Part shown: in pieces, positions 1 through 6,689 of the stretch
How positions within the stretch are numbered: the stretch's first letter is position 1
How the letters are laid out: each line of letters opens with the position of its first letter
IMG/VR virus record: IMGVR_UViG_3300045243_000058
Coordinates: 1 to 64,000 of that record
From: a virus
Strand: one strand, 5' to 3'
Length of the DNA: 64,000 bases
Translations under genes and position numbers: made by a program
The notes under the pieces: model-generated
Seen by the model: only the letters and a program-made list of their open reading frames with translations
Databases searched by the model: none
Told to the model about the DNA's origin: nothing

Positions 1-231
1 TGGAGCGATTACTGGGAGCGCCTGTTCAAAGACTGGTCGGATGGGAATCCGGTAGAACTTCAGCGGTTCAGGGCGCAGCTAGCTAATTTCACGAGCGTGG
101 TGCGCGCCGACGCCGCCCGGCAGGAGCGCCGGAGGACGCTGATCCAGGCGCACGATATACGGAAGCGCATGGGCGACTTCCTGTTCGAGAACTGGCTCAA
201 CGAGAGAATCCGGGAGGCGGGCGGTGAGTAG
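1..231 (+). CDS. 5'-truncated protein of unknown function
   Basis: The reading frame is open from the first base to a TAG at 229-231, giving at least 76 residues; its start lies before the window. The visible part is charged and rich in Arg, Glu and Trp, probably alpha-helical. Its stop overlaps the GTG start of the next gene by 8 bases, the same coupling used throughout this block. No family is recognised. Confidence 0.6.
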   Translation, partial: WSDYWERLFKDWSDGNPVELQRFRAQLANFTSVVRADAARQERRRTLIQAHDIRKRMGDFLFENWLNERIREAGGE

Positions 232-592
232 GCCAATCATCGTCTGCCTCTGCGGCTCGACGCGATTCTACGAGGTGTTCCAGAGCGCCAACTACCAGGA
301 GACAATGGCCGGCAGGATTGTCCTTTCGGTGGGGTTATACCGACCATCGCCAGAATCGGAGGCGGAGCGGGTGCGGTACGAGCATCACGGCGAGAACATC
401 GGTTGCACGCCGGAGCAGAAGGTCGCGCTCGACGAACTGCACAAGCGGAAGATCGACCTCGCCGACGAGGTGCTGATCCTGAACGTCGGTGGCTATATCG
501 GTGAGAGCACGCGCAGCGAGTTGGGGTATGCGCGGGCGCACGGCAAGCGCGTGAGGTTCCTAGAGCCGGAGTCAGGGGGCGGCGATGAGTGA
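224..592 (+). CDS. Nucleoside 2-deoxyribosyltransferase-like protein
   Basis: A 122-residue protein starting at GTG 224. The N-terminal strand leads into GSTRF (11-15), and the C-terminal part carries DEVLILNVGGYIGEST (81-96) followed by SELGYARAHGK. These features match the phage family of small nucleoside 2-deoxyribosyltransferase-like proteins, which have a Rossmann-like fold and an E-S-T nucleotide site. The inferred role is base exchange or hydrolysis of (deoxy)nucleotides in the cytoplasm during phage DNA synthesis. It overlaps both neighbours by 8 bases, so it belongs to the same transcription unit. The family assignment rests on motifs; the exact substrate cannot be read from the sequence. 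Confidence 0.75.
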   Translation: MSRPIIVCLCGSTRFYEVFQSANYQETMAGRIVLSVGLYRPSPESEAERVRYEHHGENIGCTPEQKVALDELHKRKIDLADEVLILNVGGYIGESTRSELGYARAHGKRVRFLEPESGGGDE

Positions 593-980
593 GCAGACGT
601 TCACGTTCGAGGAGGCGCTTAACACCGTTGGTACAGGAATTGGCTTACAGAACGCTATCGATCTAGTTCGTGCCGCCCACTCCCGCGCCCTGGCTGCGGC
701 GACCGAGGAGATGAGGCGCGAGCGCGATGAGGCGAGGGCGCTCAATCCGACTGGCGCAAAAGTGTCGCTGGTGCCCTGTAAGAAGTGTGGCGCCGGCCCG
801 ATTGTCGGCTGCTATGGCTGCAAGCTGAAGAAGGCCGAGGCCGAGTGCGCGAGGCTGCGGGAGGCGCTGGACTATCACCACCAATATAGCATGACGAAGG
901 CGGAAGAGTGCGAGGCGCACGAGTGTCAGGCCATCGTGCAGGCACGAGATGCCGCCCTCAAGGAGCCGAGCCGTGATTGA
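585..980 (+). CDS. Small protein with CxxC pair and coiled coil
   Basis: A 131-residue protein starting at ATG 585, overlapping the upstream stop by 8 bases. A helical N-terminal half is followed by CKKCGAGPIVGCYGCK, a four-cysteine zinc-knuckle-like cluster, and then by a heptad-like charged helix containing further Cys and His residues. This arrangement is common in small phage accessory proteins. Its function is unknown; zinc binding is inferred from the cysteine spacing only. Confidence 0.6.
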   Translation: MSEQTFTFEEALNTVGTGIGLQNAIDLVRAAHSRALAAATEEMRRERDEARALNPTGAKVSLVPCKKCGAGPIVGCYGCKLKKAEAECARLREALDYHHQYSMTKAEECEAHECQAIVQARDAALKEPSRD

Positions 981-1314
981 CCGGGAGGAAGTGGAGCGTA
1001 GGATGCGGGCGTTCATCGGACCCACGCCTGCTTTCGGCGACATTACGGCATCGGACATGAATTGGATCGTTGACCGTGCGGTAGACGTCGCGTCCAATCT
1101 CCTCCGCGAGTTTGGGCATGTGGCGGGGTGCGGCTGCGCGTTGAATGAGAAACTCCTATCGGGAAAGGCAACCGACCCCCGCTGCTTCCAACAGTCGCCC
1201 GCGAAGGAGACGACGAGCAGCACAGCATGGCATTGCGCGAAGTGCAAGAAGCCGATGCAGTTCTTTGACGGAATCTGTTTCTCCTGCAGTGGAGGCAAAG
1301 ACCCAGGTGACTAA
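973..1314 (+). CDS. Small protein with C-terminal zinc ribbon
   Basis: The GTG at 973 is chosen because AAGGAG lies 8 bases upstream and the start overlaps the upstream stop. The product is 113 residues long. The N-terminal two thirds are helical without a recognised fold. The C-terminus carries CAKCKKP and CFSC, a CxxC-CxxC zinc ribbon. It belongs to a run of small zinc-binding accessory genes in this operon, and no function can be assigned. Confidence 0.6.
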   Translation: MIDREEVERRMRAFIGPTPAFGDITASDMNWIVDRAVDVASNLLREFGHVAGCGCALNEKLLSGKATDPRCFQQSPAKETTSSTAWHCAKCKKPMQFFDGICFSCSGGKDPGD

Positions 1315-1537
1315 GAAGCGGCTAGTCGAGGGTTGGGCTTGGATGGTAGACGGGCATTTGCAAAGTTCCATTGACGGAGCGTTCGTGGCAGGCAAGAAGA
1401 AACCGGCAGCGCGCGTTATTACCGGAGAGGAAGGCGAACAATATCGGGCCGCCGGAAAGTGGGTGCGCGTCGCGGGGTTCGTCATGGAGCGCGGTCATGC
1501 GTTGTCGCCCACGAAGGCGGGAGGGGAGGGAACTTGA
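1307..1537 (+). CDS. Hypothetical protein, 76 aa
   Basis: Start GTG 1307 overlaps the previous TAA by 8 bases, with GGAGG at 1291-1295. The protein is basic with several Trp and Gly residues, including VEGWAWMVDGH near its start. The open frame extends far upstream, but that part is low-complexity Arg/Ser out-of-frame reading of the previous gene. Family unknown. Confidence 0.5.
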   Translation: MTKKRLVEGWAWMVDGHLQSSIDGAFVAGKKKPAARVITGEEGEQYRAAGKWVRVAGFVMERGHALSPTKAGGEGT

Positions 1538-1656
1538 GCGAGATGAATGTACTTGAGGCGATCATATTCGTCCTCGCCGTTCCAATAGCCATTAACCTCT
1601 GCGTGATCGTCTCGCTCCTGTCGAAAATCCTTGCCGCGCTGAAGGTCCGCCCATGA
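1534..1656 (+). CDS. Single-span membrane micropeptide
   Basis: A 40-residue product starting at TTG 1534 in a TTGA overlap with the upstream stop, with GAGGGGAGGG just before it; ATG 1543 is an alternative start. The middle is one long hydrophobic segment (about residues 8-30: EAIIFVLAVPIAINLCVIVS), so it should be an inner-membrane peptide. The next gene is a lipoprotein that starts inside its stop codon. Its role is unknown. Confidence 0.5.
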   Translation: MSEMNVLEAIIFVLAVPIAINLCVIVSLLSKILAALKVRP

Positions 1657-1868
1657 CTTCTCTCTGGCGCAGGCTCGTGTGCTTCGTGGGGCTCGCGGCG
1701 ATGGTGGGGTGCGGGCAGACGACCAATGCGACGAGGATGATGGATCCTGATCGCGTGTGCTGGTCGGAAAGGGAACTCCGCCGCGACTGCTGCTTCCCAA
1801 TCAAGTGGGAGAATGGCATGCCGATCGCAATCGGCAACGCTTCTTGCACAGCATGGAGCTCCCGATGA
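1653..1868 (+). CDS. Small phage lipoprotein
   Basis: A 71-residue protein starting at ATG 1653 in an ATGA overlap. The N-terminus is a lipoprotein signal: Arg-Arg, a hydrophobic stretch, then FVGLAAMVGCG with the lipobox cysteine at about residue 20. The mature part is short and holds three more Cys residues (including a CC pair), suggesting disulphides in the periplasm. It is paralogous to the lipoprotein at 2453-2641: both share a LVAMVGCG-like lipobox, a CW then CC spacing, and a C-terminal ATCTKW/ASCTAW motif. A role in the envelope or in superinfection exclusion is possible but unproven. Confidence 0.65.
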   Translation: MTSLWRRLVCFVGLAAMVGCGQTTNATRMMDPDRVCWSERELRRDCCFPIKWENGMPIAIGNASCTAWSSR

Positions 1869-2080
1869 CCCGCCTCCGTCTCGCTCAGAAGTATCGCGCG
1901 GCGCTCGTTGGCCTTCTGTGGGGAGACGGCTGGGGCGGCAAACTATGCTTCAGCCCCGGCGAGTGTGGCCCGAAGTATTGGCACCGGCCAGCGTGTAGGG
2001 CTGCGCTCAAGGCGATCAATGCACGCCGAATGGAGCAGCGAGCCAGACGACGGAATGGACGCGCCAAGGTGACACCATGA
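1865..2080 (+). CDS. Hypothetical basic protein, 71 aa
   Basis: Start ATG 1865 lies in an ATGA overlap with the lipoprotein stop. The protein contains GDGWGGKLCFSPGECGPKYW and a basic C-terminal helix (ARRMEQRARRRNGR). Two to three cysteines could be structural. No family is recognised; the gene is supported by coupling and by the absence of a better frame. Confidence 0.45.
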   Translation: MTRLRLAQKYRAALVGLLWGDGWGGKLCFSPGECGPKYWHRPACRAALKAINARRMEQRARRRNGRAKVTP

Positions 2081-2115
2081 TCCGTCTCGCTCTCTGCGCC
2101 GTGGGGCCGTCATGA
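2077..2115 (+). pseudogene. Remnant of a lipoprotein leader, 12 codons
   Basis: A 12-codon frame (MIRLALCAVGPS) starts in an ATGA overlap at 2077 and stops at 2113-2115. Its bases CTCTGCGCCGTGGGGC are identical to the start of the lipoprotein gene at 2453. It therefore looks like a truncated copy of that leader left by duplication and deletion. It may still couple translation to the downstream frame. Confidence 0.4.
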
Positions 2116-2198
2116 AGCGCGGAGAGGATTTCTTCATCGGTTGTGAACCACCACCATTGCGAGTCGAGCAGATTCTAGGCCGACTCAAGGAGGCTCAA

Positions 2199-2456
2199 AT
2201 GAGCGCAATTATCAGGCTGAAAATGTCGGTCCAGAGCGTCAAGTCGGTCTCGGACAATCTCGGCAACAAGACATCGGAGGAGATCGCGCTTCTCGCCGTC
2301 TACGGCCCGGACGGCTCTGCGAACAAGCAGTGGTCGAAGTGGACGCCGACCGGCAGCCTCAATTTCACGGTCAACAACCCGGAGGCGTTCGACAAGATTC
2401 GGCCGGGCCAGTTCATCTTCGTTGACCTCTCCGTCACCGACAAGGATTCAATTTGA
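2199..2456 (+). CDS. Conserved phage hypothetical protein, 85 aa
   Basis: ATG 2199 is chosen because a strong AAGGAGG lies about 6 bases upstream. A longer frame from ATG 2112 (114 residues), coupled to the remnant leader, is the alternative. The product is a beta-rich protein with KQWSKWTPTGSLNFTVNNP followed by a KIRPGQFIFVDLS segment. This pattern is seen in many small phage proteins without known function. There are no catalytic motifs. Confidence 0.6.
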   Translation: MSAIIRLKMSVQSVKSVSDNLGNKTSEEIALLAVYGPDGSANKQWSKWTPTGSLNFTVNNPEAFDKIRPGQFIFVDLSVTDKDSI

Positions 2457-2641
2457 CGCGCCTTCTCCTCTGCGCCGTGGGGCTGGTGGCGATGGTGGGG
2501 TGTGGAGACAACGCGCACATCTCATGCTGGAACGATGTCGAGAAGGAGCGCACCTGCTGTCAGCCGATGGTAGGATACGAACTATCGAGTCCGTCCGGCC
2601 CGGCGACCTGCACGAAGTGGAAGATGGAGCCATCCCGATGA
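2453..2641 (+). CDS. Small phage lipoprotein (paralogue)
   Basis: A 62-residue protein starting at TTG 2453 in a TTGA overlap. The leader is MTRLLLCAVGLVAMVGCG with the lipobox cysteine at residue 17. The mature part has CW, a CC pair and ATCTKW, matching the lipoprotein at 1653-1868 in order and spacing. It should be lipidated and periplasm-facing. Two such genes plus a broken copy within 1 kb indicate tandem duplication. Confidence 0.6.
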   Translation: MTRLLLCAVGLVAMVGCGDNAHISCWNDVEKERTCCQPMVGYELSSPSGPATCTKWKMEPSR

Positions 2642-2663
2642 CCCCGACCCTCGCGGCGCGGCG

Positions 2664-3194
2664 ATGAGCTCGACGAACCGTGGTTCCGTCAGGCGTCCCG
2701 GCGACAGCTACATGACGCGGCCCCAGGATATCGAGGCGCTGCTCCGGCACGTCAAGCCGTTCGGATCGTTCCTTGAGCCGTGCGTCGGGACTGGGAACAT
2801 CATGAAGGCGGTCCTGCCATTCGTGGGGCCAACTTCTTGGGCTGAGATCACACAGGGCCGCGACTTCCTGGCCGATGATGCCTTCGTCCTATCGTGGGAC
2901 TGGATCATCACGAATCCACCCTTCTCGTTAGCGCGTGAGTTCATCGAGAAGTCCCTGCGGATCTCCTGTCACGTCGCCATGCTCCTGCCGATGGGCTTCT
3001 ACGCCAGCGCGGAGCGGTTCGAGTGGTGGCAGGACAAGCTGCCGACGGCGCAGTACGTCCTGCACCAGCGGCCCTGGTTCCTCGACTGGGACGGGAAGCG
3101 CGTGCTCGGGAAGAACGGCAAGCCGGGAACCGACTCGGCGACCTACGCCTGGCTGGTATGGTCGCGGTTGTACTCTGGGATTCACGTCATCTGA
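2664..3194 (+). CDS. DNA N6-adenine methyltransferase-like protein
   Basis: A 176-residue protein starting at ATG 2664. Near residues 33-46 it has FLEPCVGTGNIMKAV, the SAM-binding loop. At 84-87 it has NPPF, the catalytic motif of amino-methyltransferases, preceded by WDWIIT. At 176 residues it is a compact single-domain form, as is usual for phage Dam-like enzymes without a target-recognition insert. The inferred reaction is transfer of a methyl group from SAM to adenine N6 in phage DNA, probably to evade restriction. No restriction partner is adjacent. Confidence 0.75.
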   Translation: MSSTNRGSVRRPGDSYMTRPQDIEALLRHVKPFGSFLEPCVGTGNIMKAVLPFVGPTSWAEITQGRDFLADDAFVLSWDWIITNPPFSLAREFIEKSLRISCHVAMLLPMGFYASAERFEWWQDKLPTAQYVLHQRPWFLDWDGKRVLGKNGKPGTDSATYAWLVWSRLYSGIHVI

Positions 3195-3205
3195 AAGGAG
3201 ACTCA

Positions 3206-3496
3206 ATGTCCACGATGGAAGCGGTGCGCCGCGTAGTCCTGTCGACCCTGGAACACGGCCACAGGAAGGCGACGATCTACTTGGCGCGTGACCTGACGGT
3301 GAAGGCGACTCGGCGGCACAAGCGTCGGGAGAACGAGCGGCAGGCCGAGATCCTCGTGACGATCGGGAGGCCAAACTACGAGGAAAGAAAGTTCATCGAG
3401 TCCCGCACTCAGAAATCGGCGCGGCCGTTCCCGTCGAACATCGAGGTCAAGGGGTGGAAGCGTGTGGACCGTCGCCGACCCGCGACTCGTCGGTGA
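3206..3496 (+). CDS. Basic hypothetical protein, 96 aa
   Basis: ATG 3206 follows AAAGGAG with good spacing. The protein is rich in Arg and Lys (KATRRHKRRENERQAE) and ends in an Arg-rich tail, so nucleic-acid binding is plausible. It sits between the adenine methyltransferase-like gene and the resolvase operon. No family recognised. Confidence 0.55.
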   Translation: MSTMEAVRRVVLSTLEHGHRKATIYLARDLTVKATRRHKRRENERQAEILVTIGRPNYEERKFIESRTQKSARPFPSNIEVKGWKRVDRRRPATRR

Positions 3497-3731
3497 CGGT
3501 CCGTACTTCGGGTTCACCGATTCGCGGTACGTTCCGAGACCGAACGAAGTCGAGCGCGTGAAGTGGAAACACTGGCACCTCGGGACCGAGCGACTCGCCG
3601 TGTACGACGCGATCGCCAATCGAGCTCGCCGGTTCCGGCGCACGCCGGCGGGCTGGGACGAAACGACCGGGCACGAGTCGGGCGCCTTCGGGCGCGTGGA
3701 GTTCATCGAGTGCTTGAGGGAGGGACAGTGA
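3462..3731 (+). CDS. Hypothetical protein, 89 aa
   Basis: Starts at GTG 3462, inside the end of the upstream gene, with GGGGTGGAAG ahead. It contains aromatic-rich GDGPYFGFTDSRYVPRP and VKWKHWHLG segments, consistent with a small folded domain. Function unknown; it is coupled to the cysteine-rich peptide that follows. Confidence 0.5.
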   Translation: MWTVADPRLVGDGPYFGFTDSRYVPRPNEVERVKWKHWHLGTERLAVYDAIANRARRFRRTPAGWDETTGHESGAFGRVEFIECLREGQ

Positions 3732-3829
3732 GAAACCTACTGCGCTGGTTTTCGTGCGAACGCTGTCGGTTCACGCGATGCCTCAACCGCGTGTGCCTGT
3801 GCCACTGTCACGATGAGGAGCCGGAGTGA
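3728..3829 (+). CDS. Cysteine-rich micropeptide, 33 aa
   Basis: GTG 3728 overlaps the previous TGA (GTGA) and follows GAGGGAGGGA. The product has CERCRFTRCLNRVCLCHCHD: six cysteines and two histidines in 20 residues, a likely metal-binding knuckle. It runs directly into the RuvC-like gene through another GTGA overlap. Confidence 0.5.
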   Translation: MRNLLRWFSCERCRFTRCLNRVCLCHCHDEEPE

Positions 3830-4308
3830 CGCTCGCGCCCAAGGCGGTCTTGGCAATCGACCCGGGCTCGAGCTGCGGGTGGGCGATCGGCGACGAGAAC
3901 GGAATCGCGGCCTCCGGCGTCTGGCAACTCAAGCCGCGCCCCGGCGACTCGCCCGGGATGCGCTACATCATGCTGCTCGGCCGACTCGAGGACGTCTTGC
4001 GCGCGTACCCGACACTTGACCTTGTCGTGTATGAACAGGCGCACCAGCGCGGACGCGCCGCGACCGAGTACGCGCTCGGAGTCGCGACCCACGTTCAGAG
4101 CTTCTGCGCGCGGCACCGGATCGAGCACGCGAAGGTTCACTCGGCATCGGTCAAGAAAAACGCCACCGGAATCGGTAACTGCGGCAAGGAGGCGATGGTC
4201 ACGGAGGCGAAACTACGGTTCGGCCGCGAGAGCCTCACCGACGACGAGGCCGACGCGCTCTGGATCCTCGACTACGCGCGCAAGGTGATGCTCGGGTGGC
4301 GGGAATGA
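3826..4308 (+). CDS. ruvC-like: RuvC-like Holliday junction resolvase
   Basis: A 160-residue protein starting at GTG 3826. Acidic active-site residues fall where RuvC nucleases have them: D12 in AIDPGSSCGWA, E70 in VVYEQAH, and D140/D143 in TDDEADALW. The length matches RuvC (about 160-175). The inferred role is cutting four-way or branched DNA after phage replication and recombination, before packaging. It is coupled to short genes on both sides, so expression should be co-ordinated with them. Confidence 0.85.
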   Translation: MTLAPKAVLAIDPGSSCGWAIGDENGIAASGVWQLKPRPGDSPGMRYIMLLGRLEDVLRAYPTLDLVVYEQAHQRGRAATEYALGVATHVQSFCARHRIEHAKVHSASVKKNATGIGNCGKEAMVTEAKLRFGRESLTDDEADALWILDYARKVMLGWRE

Positions 4309-4493
4309 TCGATTTCGTGCCGCCGCCACTCTCGTTCGCCGATGGGAAATTGCGCTACCACCTTCGACAGGCCATGAAGGAGATCGAACGCCGCTGTGCT
4401 ATTCCCCCTGAACTCCTCAAAGAGCTCGAACAGAGCACCGCCAAGACGGAGCGCCTCTATCGGATGTTCTTTGGGCCGAGGGAACGGGAATGA
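4305..4493 (+). CDS. Hypothetical helical protein, 62 aa
   Basis: ATG 4305 gives an ATGA overlap with the resolvase stop and is preferred to GTG 4296. The protein is mostly charged helix with KEIERRCAIPPELLKELEQ. No fold or family is recognised. Confidence 0.5.
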   Translation: MIDFVPPPLSFADGKLRYHLRQAMKEIERRCAIPPELLKELEQSTAKTERLYRMFFGPRERE

Positions 4494-4657
4494 TCCGCCC
4501 CTGGCACCTTGTCTGCCTGGGCGCCCTCGTTGGTGCGCTCGTCGTCCTCAAGGTCGGGCCCCACGGGCCGCAGTTGCTTCGCGCCGTCGTTCTCGGGGCC
4601 GTCGGCGGCGTGCTCGGAACTATCCTTTCGATGCTGTTCAGGAGGGTCAAGCGTTGA
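4490..4657 (+). CDS. Two-span small membrane protein
   Basis: A 55-residue frame starting at ATG 4490 in an ATGA overlap and ending at TGA 4655-4657. It has two hydrophobic segments (LVCLGALVGALVVL and VVLGAVGGVLGTILSML) separated by a short charged loop and ends in FRRVKR. Topology and size resemble holin-like or accessory membrane peptides, but it lies far from the lysis genes, so the role is open. Confidence 0.5.
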   Translation: MIRPWHLVCLGALVGALVVLKVGPHGPQLLRAVVLGAVGGVLGTILSMLFRRVKR

Positions 4658-4866
4658 CCGAGCCGCCGAACTACCCGCCCGCGCTCCGCTGTCCCGGCTG
4701 TCCGCTCGTCTGGCCCGTGCCGGACTGGTCCGACAGCGCCGCTGCGGCCGTCTCGATCGCGGCCCTTCGCAACCACCTCGAAGCCACCGGGCACCTCGCC
4801 CGCCTCGGGCACGTCACCGTCGACCAGATCGTCGAGGCCATCAAGGCGGCGACCGTCGAACAGTAA
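4654..4866 (+). CDS. Small zinc-finger-like protein, 70 aa
   Basis: Starts at TTG 4654 in a TTGA overlap, with AGGAGGG 8 bases upstream. It contains CPGCPLVWPVP, then a helix with NHLEATGH, giving a C2H2-like ligand set. It is the last gene of the plus-strand block and is followed by a strong hairpin. Confidence 0.5.
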   Translation: MTEPPNYPPALRCPGCPLVWPVPDWSDSAAAAVSIAALRNHLEATGHLARLGHVTVDQIVEAIKAATVEQ

Positions 4867-4868
4867 AA

Positions 4869-4896
4869 GACCCCGGCCGATGCCTTGGCCGGGGTC
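4869..4896 (+). terminator. Hairpin terminator between convergent operons
   Basis: A perfect 10-bp stem, GACCCCGGCC paired with GGCCGGGGTC, encloses an 8-base loop. AAAA precedes it but there is no T-tract after it. It lies 3 bases after the last plus gene and at the end of the minus-strand operon, so it can serve both directions. Confidence 0.65.
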
Positions 4897-4934
4897 ACGG
4901 GGACGCGACGCGCGCCACGATCCAACCCTTGCAG

Positions 4935-5141
4935 CTACGACACGCGCCGGCCTTCTAAGGGCTCCCGCTTGGCCCCAGGTTGCCGCCCCGCTGTGGGTGA
5001 TACTCTCGCACTGGCCCGGCAGGCGCGCTCCATGCCTCCAGGGGCGCAGATTGGGCCGAGGTGGGCTGCTGAGTGCTGCGGCCGGGGCGTACTCGCCGCC
5101 TGAGCCAGTGGAGCGCCACGGGCGGCCGTTTTCCGGTTCAT
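4935..5141 (-). CDS. Doubtful frame, up to 68 aa
   Basis: The ATG at 5141 forms an ATGA overlap with the stop of the upstream micropeptide, the usual coupling in this operon. The product is rich in Ala, Arg and Pro with no clear domain. Another frame starting near 5120 (VALHWLRRR) and an internal ATG with GGAGG are alternatives. It is retained only because of its position and coupling. Confidence 0.3.
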   Translation of the reverse strand: MNRKTAARGAPLAQAASTPRPQHSAAHLGPICAPGGMERACRASARVSPTAGRQPGAKREPLEGRRVS

Positions 5142-5200
5142 CTCAGGCTCAGGTACAGGAGCAGGCCCAGAGCGACGAGGACCGCGCGCAGGCGTCTCAC
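5138..5200 (-). CDS. 20-residue hydrophobic micropeptide
   Basis: GTG 5200 overlaps the stop of the upstream gene (GTGA). The product (MRRLRAVLVALGLLLYLSLR) is a positive N-terminus followed by one hydrophobic helix. Its size is that of phage membrane micropeptides. Support comes from coupling on both sides and from its coherent composition. Confidence 0.4.
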   Translation of the reverse strand: MRRLRAVLVALGLLLYLSLR

Positions 5201-5406
5201 GGCTTGAGTCCCGCGAGCCGGCACCCGTACCAGGCCCCGACCAGGAACACCACGCAGAGGACGACGAACGCGACGGGCACGGCCCACGACGGCCACGGCT
5301 TGTCCGCCAGGCACCACCCGCAGCGGATGCAGTGGGTGTCGCCGCACTCGCAGTTCATCGGCTCCAGGCAGAGCGGGCAAGGCTCGCCGTGGCGCGGGGG
5401 TCTCAC
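5197..5406 (-). CDS. Zinc-knuckle membrane protein, 69 aa
   Basis: GTG 5406 overlaps the upstream stop. The N-terminal half carries CPLCLEPMNCECGDTHCIRC with CGWC, seven to eight cysteines in a ribbon-like array. The C-terminal half is a membrane span (VPVAFVVLCVVFLVGAWYG). It is probably an inner-membrane protein with a cytoplasmic metal-binding head. Function unknown. Confidence 0.6.
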   Translation of the reverse strand: MRPPRHGEPCPLCLEPMNCECGDTHCIRCGWCLADKPWPSWAVPVAFVVLCVVFLVGAWYGCRLAGLKP

Positions 5407-5573
5407 TCGAGCACCGCCGGAGACGGCGCGATCTCGATGCGGCCGTCGGCCCAGACGCGCAGCTCGGTCGACCGCCCCTCCCGCGCGAACGTCACGACGA
5501 TGTAGGAATCCGCGGCGACGGTGACGCCTTGTCCTCCCCGGTCGGTTCGCATCCAGCCGGTGATCTTGGTCAT
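5403..5573 (-). CDS. Hypothetical protein, 56 aa
   Basis: ATG 5573 lies 5 bases after the upstream stop, with GAGGACTGAGG ahead. The sequence is beta-rich (VTVAADSYIVVTFAREGR, then STELRVWADGRIEI). It is probably a small beta-sheet domain. No family recognised. Confidence 0.5.
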   Translation of the reverse strand: MTKITGWMRTDRGGQGVTVAADSYIVVTFAREGRSTELRVWADGRIEIAPSPAVLE

Positions 5574-5578
5574 GGGCC

Positions 5579-5968
5579 TCAGTCCTCGTCCGGGAGCATC
5601 ACGGTAATGACCGGCTCGGCATCGTCGCCAGGCCCGCACACCGATCGGAGCGTGACCAACTCCTGATGCTCCGGCCTCGTGACCACGGACAACTGATAGG
5701 TCAACTCGGAGCCTTTCGGCGAATTGCGGATCGCGTGGCGCAGCATCCACACGATGTCCCAGAGTCGCCCCGCTTCGTTCTGGATGCCTTCGCAGCCCTC
5801 CGGGACCGCGACGTAGGATTCCCAGACGCCGCGCGTCACGACGACAGGGAACTTGATGCCGGCCTCCTTTGCCGTCGCGCTCACATCGACAAGGACGCCA
5901 TCCTCGATCGCTTGCGCGCGGCTGTACGAACTGATGACCTCTCCGAATACCTCATACGTCTGATTCAC
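5579..5968 (-). CDS. DUF6573-like protein
   Basis: A 129-residue protein starting at GTG 5968, preceded by GGGAGAAAGGGGAG. It begins with FGEVISSYSRAQAIEDGVL, followed by VDVSATAKEAG and KFPVVVTRGVW. This order is typical of the DUF6573 family found in plasmids and phages. The family has no established biochemical function. It is the first gene after the hairpin at 6004-6036 and may be separately transcribed. Confidence 0.65.
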   Translation of the reverse strand: MNQTYEVFGEVISSYSRAQAIEDGVLVDVSATAKEAGIKFPVVVTRGVWESYVAVPEGCEGIQNEAGRLWDIVWMLRHAIRNSPKGSELTYQLSVVTRPEHQELVTLRSVCGPGDDAEPVITVMLPDED

Positions 5969-6003
5969 GGCTCCCCTTTCTCCCCTGCGTGTAGCGCAGG
6001 CCA

Positions 6004-6036
6004 GAACCGCCCCGGTATATATACGCGGGGCGGTTC
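6004..6036. terminator. Perfect hairpin with TATATATA loop
   Basis: GAACCGCCCC (6004-6013) pairs perfectly with GGGGCGGTTC (6027-6036) around a 13-base AT-rich loop. It lies between two minus-strand genes and could be a terminator, an attenuator or a protein-binding site. There is no T-tract. The TATATATA in the loop might act as a -10 box, but no -35 box is seen at the right distance. Confidence 0.5.
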
Positions 6037-6046
6037 GTCGTCTGCG

Positions 6047-6340
6047 TTACTTCCCATCATTGAGGCGGCAGGAGTCATAGCAATCCGCAGGGGCCACGGC
6101 GGGCGGCTGCGGGGCGGACTTATAGCATTCCGGGCACAGGTGATTGGTGTGCAGCGGCAAGTCACGCCGCCCACACTTCTGGCAAGGTATGTGATTGGGT
6201 GGTACGCGCTGCGGCGGTGGCTCGTCCGGCGGGCAGCCGTGAAAATGCGGCAGGATGTGATCGCACGGGCTACCGGGCGCGACGGCTTTCAGCCTCCGCA
6301 CTTCGTCGGAGCGGTGATGCTTCGAGTTGTAGGGTCGCAT
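6047..6340 (-). CDS. Zinc-ribbon protein, 97 aa
   Basis: ATG 6340 overlaps the stop of the upstream gene by one base (TAATG). The protein has a His/Cys-rich first half (CDHILPHFHGCPPDE) and a classic ribbon CQKCGRRDLPLHTNHLCPEC, followed by a Pro/Ala-rich tail. It probably binds zinc and perhaps nucleic acid. Role unknown. Confidence 0.55.
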   Translation of the reverse strand: MRPYNSKHHRSDEVRRLKAVAPGSPCDHILPHFHGCPPDEPPPQRVPPNHIPCQKCGRRDLPLHTNHLCPECYKSAPQPPAVAPADCYDSCRLNDGK

Positions 6341-6513
6341 TAGCGCGCCTCCGGACAAACGCGATTCAATTCGTTGATGATCCAGCCGGCTGCGGCAGCA
6401 AAGTCGGACTGGTCGAGAATCCTGGCCAACCACTCCGCGACCCGAAAGCAGGTCGGGCACGTAATGGCGCTGTGCCTTGCTCGGCGTGTCTGCGGCTTCG
6501 TCGTCTGTGTCAT
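6340..6513 (-). CDS. Hypothetical protein, 57 aa
   Basis: ATG 6513 follows AAGGAGAG with good spacing and overlaps the upstream stop (ATGA). It contains CPTCFRVAEWLARILDQSD and a C-terminal helix ending in CPEAR. The CxxC could be structural. No family recognised. Confidence 0.5.
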   Translation of the reverse strand: MTQTTKPQTRRARHSAITCPTCFRVAEWLARILDQSDFAAAAGWIINELNRVCPEAR

Positions 6514-6689
6514 GGTCTCTCCTTGACCTCGTGTCCCTGGACAAGATGCAGTTCCACCATCCCCGGTAACAACCGGAGCGGCACGTACCGCCGCGCCTGA
6601 CACGCCGCGTCGTGCCCGTCCCCGCGCACGTACCCACAGTCGTGACAGATCCCGCACGACACGCACACCGGACGGGGGTCGGGGGTCAC
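6510..6689 (-). CDS. Cysteine-rich small protein, 59 aa
   Basis: GTG 6689 gives a GTGA overlap with the upstream stop and is preferred; ATG 6701 is the alternative. It contains VCVSCGICHDCGYVRGDGHD, four Cys and two His residues in a short stretch, followed by CQARRYVPLR. It is another small metal-binding candidate of this operon. Confidence 0.5.
   Translation of the reverse strand: MTPDPRPVCVSCGICHDCGYVRGDGHDAACQARRYVPLRLLPGMVELHLVQGHEVKERP

Noticed and set aside
6014-6026. TATATATA as a promoter -10 box
   Set aside because: It is the loop of a perfect hairpin, and no -35 box at 16-18 bases is found on the minus strand.
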